Shown: piece by piece, positions 58,302 to 64,000 of the stretch
How the letters are laid out: every line of letters begins with the position of its first letter
How positions within the stretch are numbered: position 1 is the stretch's first letter
NCBI GenBank assembly: GCA_934444765.1
Contig: CAKSDC010000008.1
Location: 1 to 64,000, forward strand
Source of the DNA: an uncultured Oscillospiraceae bacterium
GTDB lineage: Bacteria > Bacillota > Clostridia > Oscillospirales > Ruminococcaceae
Direction: 5' to 3'
Length of the DNA: 64,000 bases
The notes under the pieces: generated by a model
The model's database searches: none
Told to the model about the DNA's origin: nothing
The model's input: the letters and a program-made list of their open reading frames with translations, nothing else
Translations under genes and position numbers: made by a program

Positions 58302-60716
58302 ATGAAGAAGGCTATTTCTCTATTAACATCTATGATGGTAATGTCCCTTGTAGCTGCAAACATGGCTATCCCAGCTACTGCTGCTGGCGATGTTCAATTC
58401 GATATTGATGATGTTACCGTTAGTTTAGATGAACTAACTACTGATGCTGATGGCAACTATGTAGTAGATGTACCAGTTCTATGTACTGATAACAGTGCAA
58501 ACGGCGTTGCAAGTTTCGTATTAAAACTTGACATCGCTGGCACAGACGTAGGCTATGTTGCTGACGGCGACAGCATGACTCTAACTGGTGGTTCTTATAA
58601 GGATAAGGACTTAGATAGTACTGTAAGCAAGCAACGTATTCTATACTTAAACAACAACCCAGGCTCAAGAGCTATTCAAGGCGGTCCTGAAACTGCATTC
58701 TCTATCCAATTAACTATTCCTAAGGACGCTAAGGCTGGCGACGTATATCCAGTAAACTGGGATAGTTCTTTCGCTATAGACGTTTCTGACGGTGAAGAAG
58801 AAAGTGTTAACGACATCGTTGATATAGTTAACGGTTCTATCACTATTGCTGGTGGCGAAGTTAGTGATACTACAACTACTACTGCTACTGTAGAAAAGGA
58901 AGGTACTCTATACGTAGACGATTTAGAATACGATGTATCTGACGTTATAGTTGACGGTAAGACTACTCAAGAAATCACTGTTCCAGTACCAGTTAAGATG
59001 GCTAACAACCCAGGTCTTGCAAGTGGTGTTTGGGAACACGTTCTTGGCAACACTACAAGTGCTGTAACTCCTTCTCTAAGTTCTGACTTAGTATCCTTCG
59101 GCGATGACGCTCTATTTACTACTAAGGAAGTAGACGTAAACGGCACAAGAGTTCTATACTTAAATGCAAGTGCTACTGAAGTATCTGACAGCGATGCTAC
59201 TCTATACTATGTAGACCTTGTAATCCCAGCTGGTGCTTCTGTTGGTGATACTTTCGATATCGGCTTCAATGAAGACGTATATGACTTTAGTAGAGCTGAT
59301 GAAACTTCTTACGTTCCTAACTATCAAACTGGTACTGTTACTTTAGTAGCTAAGGATGAACCTACTACAACTACTACAGAACCTGTAGTAAACAAGGGTA
59401 CTTTAACAGTTTCTGACTTAGAACAAGACGTTCACGATATATTAGGCGCAGACGGTAAGACTACTGAAGCAATCACTGTAGCTGTACCTGTATACTTAGC
59501 TGACAACCCAGGTCTTGCAAGTGGTGTTTGGGAACACAAGTTCGGCGAAATCAGCAGTGCTGTAACTCCTTCATTTGCTGACCCTGTAGGTTCTACTGGT
59601 GAAGATACTCTATTTACTGATAAGGAAGTAGATTACGCTGGTTCAAGAGTACTATACTTAAATGCTAACGCTACTGCTGTTACTGGCGACGATACTCTAT
59701 ACTATGTAAACGTAGTAATCCCAGCTGGTGCTTCTGTTGGCGATACATTCAATGTAGACTTCGATGAAAGCGTAGCAGACTTTACTGACGGTGCTGAAGA
59801 AGCATTTGTACCTGCATTCCAAGGCGGTGTAATCACTCTTGTTGATAACACTCCAAGTGATACTACTACTACTACAGAACCTCCTGTAACTACTACTACT
59901 CCAGAACCAACTACTACTACTCCAGAACCAACTACTACTACCCCAGAACCAACTACTACTACTCCAGAACCAACTACTACTACTCCAGAACCAACTACTA
60001 CTACTCCAGCTCCAACTACTACTACTACTCCAGAACCAACTACTACTACTCCAGAACCAACTACTACTACTCCAGCTCCAATTACTACTACTCCAGCTCC
60101 TGTAACTCAACCTACTGTAACTCAACCTACTGTTACTGGTACTGGCGCTGGCGGTGGTGATATCATCGTAAGCGTAAGCAACGGTGCTACTGGTGAAGGC
60201 GGTCAAGGCGGTCAAGGCGGTAGCGCTGAAGGCGGTCAAGGTGGTAACGGTCAAGGCGGTAGCGCTGAAGGCGGTCAAGGCGGTAACGGTCAAGGCGGTA
60301 ACGGTCAAGGCGGTAGCGCTGAAGGCGGTCAAGGCGGTAACGGTCAAGGCGGTAACGCTGAAAACAACAACACTAATACTGCTGAAGGCGGTCAAGGTGG
60401 TAACGGTCAAGGTGGTAACGCTACTGGTGGTAGCATCTCCATCGGCGATATTAACATTAATATCCCAAGTGGTAATGTAACTGGTACAGCAGCTCCTACT
60501 GTAACTACTGCATCTGCATCTGCAACTTCTGCAACTACTGCTTCTTCAACTACTAAGGCTTCTGATACTACTAAGGCTTCTACTACTGCAGCTTCTACTA
60601 CTAAGGCAGCTTCTTCTAACTCACCATCTACTGGTTCTGCTGGTATTGGTGGAGCTATTATGGCTATGATTGCTGCTGCAGCATCTGCATTCGCTCTAAA
60701 GAAGAAGAATAAGTAA
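58302..60716 (+). CDS. Wall-anchored multi-module scaffoldin-like protein with three cohesin-like modules
   Basis: An 804-residue exported protein: signal peptide (1-28), module A (about 29-185, VQFDIDDVTVSLDEL..), modules B and C (about 201-350 and 365-515), which are close paralogues sharing GLASGVWEH, RVLYLNA and VIPAGASVGDTF. Then come a TTTPEP repeat linker (about 520-600), a Gly/Gln/Asn-rich repeat region (632-707), a Thr/Ser/Lys stretch and an anchor: SPSTG (774-778), hydrophobic 781-798, KKKNK tail, an LPxTG-variant sortase signal. Repeated cohesin-like modules in a sortase-anchored chain fit a cell-surface scaffoldin; ligand specificity is unproven. It carries no dockerin or carbohydrate-binding module that I recognise. 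Confidence 0.72.
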   Translation: MKKAISLLTSMMVMSLVAANMAIPATAAGDVQFDIDDVTVSLDELTTDADGNYVVDVPVLCTDNSANGVASFVLKLDIAGTDVGYVADGDSMTLTGGSYKDKDLDSTVSKQRILYLNNNPGSRAIQGGPETAFSIQLTIPKDAKAGDVYPVNWDSSFAIDVSDGEEESVNDIVDIVNGSITIAGGEVSDTTTTTATVEKEGTLYVDDLEYDVSDVIVDGKTTQEITVPVPVKMANNPGLASGVWEHVLGNTTSAVTPSLSSDLVSFGDDALFTTKEVDVNGTRVLYLNASATEVSDSDATLYYVDLVIPAGASVGDTFDIGFNEDVYDFSRADETSYVPNYQTGTVTLVAKDEPTTTTTEPVVNKGTLTVSDLEQDVHDILGADGKTTEAITVAVPVYLADNPGLASGVWEHKFGEISSAVTPSFADPVGSTGEDTLFTDKEVDYAGSRVLYLNANATAVTGDDTLYYVNVVIPAGASVGDTFNVDFDESVADFTDGAEEAFVPAFQGGVITLVDNTPSDTTTTTEPPVTTTTPEPTTTTPEPTTTTPEPTTTTPEPTTTTPEPTTTTPAPTTTTTPEPTTTTPEPTTTTPAPITTTPAPVTQPTVTQPTVTGTGAGGGDIIVSVSNGATGEGGQGGQGGSAEGGQGGNGQGGSAEGGQGGNGQGGNGQGGSAEGGQGGNGQGGNAENNNTNTAEGGQGGNGQGGNATGGSISIGDININIPSGNVTGTAAPTVTTASASATSATTASSTTKASDTTKASTTAASTTKAASSNSPSTGSAGIGGAIMAMIAAAASAFALKKKNK
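59862..60101 (+). repeat. 18-bp repeat coding TTTPEP linker
   Basis: About eleven units of TTTPEP or TTTPAP, with DNA unit ACTACTACTCCAGAACCA, form the Pro/Thr linker of the scaffold-like protein. Confidence 0.85.
60195..60422 (+). repeat. Gly/Gln/Asn repeat region (GGQGGNGQGGSAE)
   Basis: Seventy-six residues of repeating GGQGG, NGQGG and SAEGG blocks, with DNA unit GGCGGTCAAGGC-type. It is a flexible, probably unfolded spacer near the wall anchor. Confidence 0.85.
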
Positions 60717-60756
60717 TCTATTGAATTAAAAGATACTTACTTATAAGTTAATATAT

Positions 60757-60788
60757 AAAAGCCTCCTACTTATGTAGGAGGTTTTTTT
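60757..60788. terminator. Terminator between the scaffold-like gene and the TtcA-like gene
   Basis: The stem AAGCCTCCTAC/GTAGGAGGTT with T run and A run on each side serves both convergent genes. Confidence 0.93.
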
Positions 60789-61533
60789 AATCTTTAGGTT
60801 TAGGTGGAATGTAGCTTACACCACCCCAACCGTCAACGTTAGCTCTACGCATAGCACCGAATAGTCGGTAGGTAAAGCCATGGTCGTTGCGTTCCATGTT
60901 CGCTAAAAACTCTTTAGTCTTTTGACGGTTAGTGTGACCGTCGGCAGGACATTTAGACTTTACTACGTTTAGGTTGCTACGATAACAAGCACGTTTGATT
61001 TCGCTTTCGGAAGCGAATACTAAAGGACGTATTAACGTAATATCTTTTTTAGATAGGTACGTTTTAGGCGAAAAACAGCCTATTCTACCTTCTGTGAATA
61101 GGTTCATAACGAACGTTTCCACTGCGTCGTTGTAGTGATGCCCTAAGGCTATCTTGTTGCAACCCATTTCTATTGCGATATCGTGTAAAGCCCCACGACG
61201 CATTTTTGCACATAGACTGCAAGGATTAGTTTCTTTTCGGATATCGAATACTATTTCGCCTATATGAGTGCGTTCCAGTCTGTACTCTACGCCCTCACGG
61301 TTGCATAGTTCGGCTACCGAAGAGTAGTCGCCTTGAACTCCGTTAAACTGTGGGTCTAAGGTGATAGCCACTATAGAGTAGTCTATACCTATAAAGCGTT
61401 TAAGTCTTATTAATCCTTCAAGCAGAACTAAGCTATCTTTACCGCCCGAAACTCCTACGGCTATGCGGTCGCCGTCCTGTATAAGGTCAAATTCGTTAAT
61501 AGCTTTTCGCATATATCCCAATATTTTTTGCAT
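60787..61533 (-). CDS. TtcA-like tRNA-thiolation PP-loop ATPase
   Basis: A 248-residue PP-loop protein with SGGKDS (about 29-34), the iron-sulfur cysteines CSLC (about 106-109) and a later CPADGHTNR, and the ALGHHYNDAVETFVMN block. It fits the TtcA/TtuA family that 2-thiolates tRNA bases (C32 in TtcA). The single CPAD Cys and the CSLC pair would hold a [4Fe-4S] cluster. No operon partner. Confidence 0.88.
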   Translation of the reverse strand: MQKILGYMRKAINEFDLIQDGDRIAVGVSGGKDSLVLLEGLIRLKRFIGIDYSIVAITLDPQFNGVQGDYSSVAELCNREGVEYRLERTHIGEIVFDIRKETNPCSLCAKMRRGALHDIAIEMGCNKIALGHHYNDAVETFVMNLFTEGRIGCFSPKTYLSKKDITLIRPLVFASESEIKRACYRSNLNVVKSKCPADGHTNRQKTKEFLANMERNDHGFTYRLFGAMRRANVDGWGGVSYIPPKPKD

Positions 61534-61610
61534 ATAAAAACCTCCAAATATAGTGTATTCTGTGTATCTAAACCATTGTACTATATATTACAAAAAAAAT
61601 CAAATATCTA

Positions 61611-61639
61611 TTGAAAATCTTAATAAGATAGTGTACAAT
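61611..61639 (+). promoter_or_regulatory. Promoter of galK-galE
   Basis: TTGAAA (61611-61616) and TACAAT (61634-61639) with a 17-bp spacer, 30 bp before the galK ATG. Confidence 0.78.
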
Positions 61640-61668
61640 AAGACTATCAACATATGGAGGTTTTTTAA

Positions 61669-62964
61669 ATGGAACTATTAAAAGATATAATACATTCTAT
61701 ATCTAACGGTGAATATGACGACTGTCTATTAAGAATGTACTGCACTACTAAAGATGGGCTATCTTTTTACAGACAGAGACTATTAAACTTAGTGGATACT
61801 TTTGGCAGAACTTTCGGCTACGATAGGGAAGTGGAACTGTTTTCCGCCTCTGGTAGAACCGAAATATGCGGAAACCATACCGACCATCAATTGGGACACG
61901 TAATGGCAGGTAGTGTAAACCTTGACGTAATAGCAGTAGCTTCTAAGAATACCGACGGTACCGTTAGAGTAAAGTCTGAAGGCTATCCAATGGATACAGT
62001 AACCGTTTCCGAAAGTGAACCTATAGAGGCAGAAAAGAATACGTCAGCTTCTTTAATTAGAGGTATTAACAGATACTTTATCAATAAGGGTTATAGTGTG
62101 GGCGGTTATGATGCTTGTACTACTTCTAACGTGTTAAAAGGTTCTGGACTATCGTCTTCGGCAGGCTTTGAAGTCTTAATAGGTAACATAGTAAACGGTC
62201 TATACGCTAATCAAGAGCTTAACTCTAAGGAGATAGCCATAGCTGGGCAGTATGCCGAAAACGTATTTTTCGGTAAACCTTGCGGTCTTATGGACCAAAT
62301 GGCGTGTTCTGTAGGTGGTATAATATCTATCGACTTTTACGATAAACATAGTCCAAAAGTTCAAGCCATAGACTTCGACTTTGCTAAAACAGGATACTCT
62401 TTATGTATCATAGATAGTGGTGCAGACCATTCTAACCTTACTAATGAATATGCCGATATCACTAAAGAGATGCGTTCAGTATGTGACTACTTTGGTGTGG
62501 AGTATCTATCGAGAGTTAATGAAGAAGACTTCTATAGTAGCATCATGCAGTTAAGAAGAGTATGTTCCGATAGAGCCATACTACGTGCTATTCACTACTT
62601 CAACGACGATAAAAGAGTATCTAAAGAAGTAGAGGCTTTAAAGAGTGGCAATCTACAAGAATTTTTCGACCTTGTAAATCAATCGGGACGTTCTTCGTAT
62701 ATGTATTTACAGAACGTATACGCACCTTCTATGCCACAAAATCAAGCAGTAGCGGTAGTTATAGCACTCTGTGAAAAGTATCTTAACGGAAAGGGTGCTT
62801 TTAGGGTACACGGTGGAGGATTTGCTGGTACAGTTCAAGCGTTTGTACCTAACGAATTAGTGCAAGAGTTTAAAGCTAATATAGAAAATGCTATAGGTAA
62901 GGATATGTGTCACGTACTGAACATCAGGTCAGTAGGTGGACTAAGACTATATAAGAATATCTAA
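61669..62964 (+). CDS. galK: Galactokinase
   Basis: The 431-residue GHMP kinase has an N-terminal extension of about 60 residues followed by motif 1 GRTEICGNHTDHQLGHVM, motif 2 LKGSGLSSSAGFEV (ATP loop) and motif 3 RVHGGGFAGTVQAFV. GNHTDH replaces the canonical GEHTDY, and Asp186-type catalysis is kept in CGLMDQMACS. It phosphorylates galactose at C1 in the Leloir pathway. The start follows ATGGAGG by 8 bp. galE begins 15 bp downstream, so the two are one operon; galT is not between them. Confidence 0.92.
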   Translation: MELLKDIIHSISNGEYDDCLLRMYCTTKDGLSFYRQRLLNLVDTFGRTFGYDREVELFSASGRTEICGNHTDHQLGHVMAGSVNLDVIAVASKNTDGTVRVKSEGYPMDTVTVSESEPIEAEKNTSASLIRGINRYFINKGYSVGGYDACTTSNVLKGSGLSSSAGFEVLIGNIVNGLYANQELNSKEIAIAGQYAENVFFGKPCGLMDQMACSVGGIISIDFYDKHSPKVQAIDFDFAKTGYSLCIIDSGADHSNLTNEYADITKEMRSVCDYFGVEYLSRVNEEDFYSSIMQLRRVCSDRAILRAIHYFNDDKRVSKEVEALKSGNLQEFFDLVNQSGRSSYMYLQNVYAPSMPQNQAVAVVIALCEKYLNGKGAFRVHGGGFAGTVQAFVPNELVQEFKANIENAIGKDMCHVLNIRSVGGLRLYKNI

Positions 62965-62979
62965 TGGAGGTTTTTTAAT

Positions 62980-64000
62980 ATGAGTACGATATTAGTAACG
63001 GGTGGTACAGGTTTTATAGGTAGTCATACTTGTGTAGAACTTATAAAAGCAGGTCATTCAGTAGTGATTATGGACAATCTATGCAACTCTAAGGCAGAGT
63101 GTGTAAACAGAATAGCTAAGATTACAGGTGTAAAGCCTGCATTCTATCAAACAGATATTAGAGACTTTGACGGTACAGATAAAATCTTTAAAGAACACAA
63201 GATAGACGCAGTAATTCACTTTGCAGGACTAAAAGCAGTAGGAGAGTCCGTTCAAAAACCTTGGGAATACTACGAAAATAATATAGGTGGTACTCTAACT
63301 TTAATAGACGCTATGAGAAAAAATAGTTGCAAAAATATAGTATTCTCATCTTCTGCAACCGTGTACGGATTAAATAATACTGCTCCTTACACCGAAGATA
63401 TGTCTACTTCTGCTACCAACCCATACGGCTATACTAAGGTTATGATAGAACAGATACTCCACGATATGTGCGTTGCAGATAGTGAATGGTCTGTTATGGC
63501 TTTAAGATACTTCAATCCTATAGGTGCAGATAAAAGCGGTCTAATAGGCGAAAATCCTAATGGTATCCCTAATAACTTAGTACCATATATAGCTCAAGTG
63601 GCTATAGGTAAACTTCAACAGTTGAGTGTATACGGAAACGACTATGATACTCCAGACGGTACGGGCGTACGTGACTATATCCATGTAGTAGACTTAGCTA
63701 AAGGTCACATATGTGCAGTAGACTACGCTTTAAAGCACAAAGGATTTGAACCTGTAAATCTTGGTACTGGTAAGGGTTCAAGCGTTTTAGACGTGGTTAA
63801 AGCCTATGAAAAGGCTTGCGGTAAACCTATCAACTATAAAATCGCTCCAAGACGTGCAGGCGATATTGCTACTTCTTTTGCAAACTGTCAAAAGGCTAAG
63901 GATATCTTCAATTGGACTGCTGAACTAAATCTTGACGATATGTGTGCCGATAGTTGGAACTTTACAGTTAAAAATCCTAACGGAATAGTTGAAGCTTCTA
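62980..64000 (+). CDS. galE: UDP-glucose 4-epimerase (runs off the window)
   Basis: The ATG at 62980 follows ATGGAGG by 8 bp. 340 codons are visible with no stop before the window ends, so at most a few residues are missing. Motifs: VTGGTGFIGSHT (NAD-binding), HFAGLKAVGESV, SSSATVYG, YGYTKVMIEQI (YxxxK) and RYFNPIGA, GVRDYIHVVDLAKGH. It interconverts UDP-glucose and UDP-galactose, and completes the galactose route with galK. Confidence 0.95.
   Translation, partial: MSTILVTGGTGFIGSHTCVELIKAGHSVVIMDNLCNSKAECVNRIAKITGVKPAFYQTDIRDFDGTDKIFKEHKIDAVIHFAGLKAVGESVQKPWEYYENNIGGTLTLIDAMRKNSCKNIVFSSSATVYGLNNTAPYTEDMSTSATNPYGYTKVMIEQILHDMCVADSEWSVMALRYFNPIGADKSGLIGENPNGIPNNLVPYIAQVAIGKLQQLSVYGNDYDTPDGTGVRDYIHVVDLAKGHICAVDYALKHKGFEPVNLGTGKGSSVLDVVKAYEKACGKPINYKIAPRRAGDIATSFANCQKAKDIFNWTAELNLDDMCADSWNFTVKNPNGIVEAS

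Noticed and set aside
59697..60410. Long open frame on the minus strand opposite the scaffold-like gene (Ser/Trp/Phe-rich)
   Set aside because: It is a shadow of the repetitive Thr/Pro and Gly/Gln coding sequence of the plus-strand gene, with repeat-driven composition and no ribosome site.
59862..60422. Tandem repeats that could be taken for a CRISPR array
   Set aside because: The repeats are contiguous, in frame and code for Pro/Thr and Gly/Gln linkers; there are no spacers.

Overview
The window reads as chromosome of a low-G+C, Gram-positive Clostridia in the Ruminococcus/Oscillospiraceae range. Reasons: low-G+C Firmicutes gene sets and RNA genes, a HrcA/CIRCE-controlled groESL, energy-coupling-factor (ECF) transporter genes, an IreB phosphoprotein, a CdaR-type regulator, a PdaA-like spore-cortex deacetylase, and above all secreted proteins carrying dockerin and cohesin modules, Thr/Ser-rich linkers and BspA-like leucine-rich repeats. 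No phage, insertion sequence, CRISPR array or integrase was seen. Promoters are unusually clear: TTGAxx and TATAAT-like boxes at 17 bp spacing precede many transcripts.

Layout. 1-600: tail of an rRNA operon (tRNA-Lys, tRNA-Glu, 5S rRNA, tRNA-Met/Ile2). 640-4160: a TelA/YceG stress pair. 4.2-8.7 kb: the division-wall set ftsE-ftsX, an EnvC/CwlO-like M23 peptidase and a CtpA protease. 8.8-9.9 kb: a CdaR-like regulator, divergent from greA. 10.2-15.1 kb: greA plus six membrane or lipoprotein genes of unknown role. 15.2-17.8 kb: rpmG-secE-nusG-rplK-rplA with two L1-type mRNA sites. 18-20 kb: groES-groEL. 20.1-24.3 kb: mazG-hup-rqcP, pdaA, ireB, a DUF1540 gene and a DUF1963 gene. 24.4-30.1 kb: a dockerin-tagged SGNH hydrolase and three BspA-like LRR proteins, each ending in one dockerin-like repeat. 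30.2-37 kb: fba, a P-loop kinase, an orphan sugar-binding lipoprotein, an epimerase, prephenate dehydrogenase, a membrane-linked XRE protein and a CarD-like factor. 37-42 kb: a DUF368 lipid-carrier translocase, ruvCAB and glmM. 42-50 kb: rRNA methyltransferase, an ECF transporter module with three extra genes, truA, DUF5711 and CvpA-like proteins. 50-53 kb: a ClpE-like unfoldase and a tRNA-Gly/Arg/His cluster. 53-56.4 kb: CorC/HlyC-like, GtrA and CapA proteins. 56.4-60.8 kb: a long untranslated leader, a cohesin-dockerin protein and a wall-anchored protein with three cohesin-like modules. 60.8-64 kb: a TtcA-like thiolase, galK and the start of galE.

How it fits together. The most interesting biology is a possible small cellulosome-like system: a wall-anchored scaffold, a cohesin-dockerin adaptor next to it, and dockerin-bearing cargo 30 kb away, where most of the cargo is LRR adhesin-like protein rather than glycoside hydrolase. 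The second striking signal is genome-level: I found no GATC in 64 kb, and CTAG also looks absent where I checked, which suggests restriction- or methylation-driven word avoidance.
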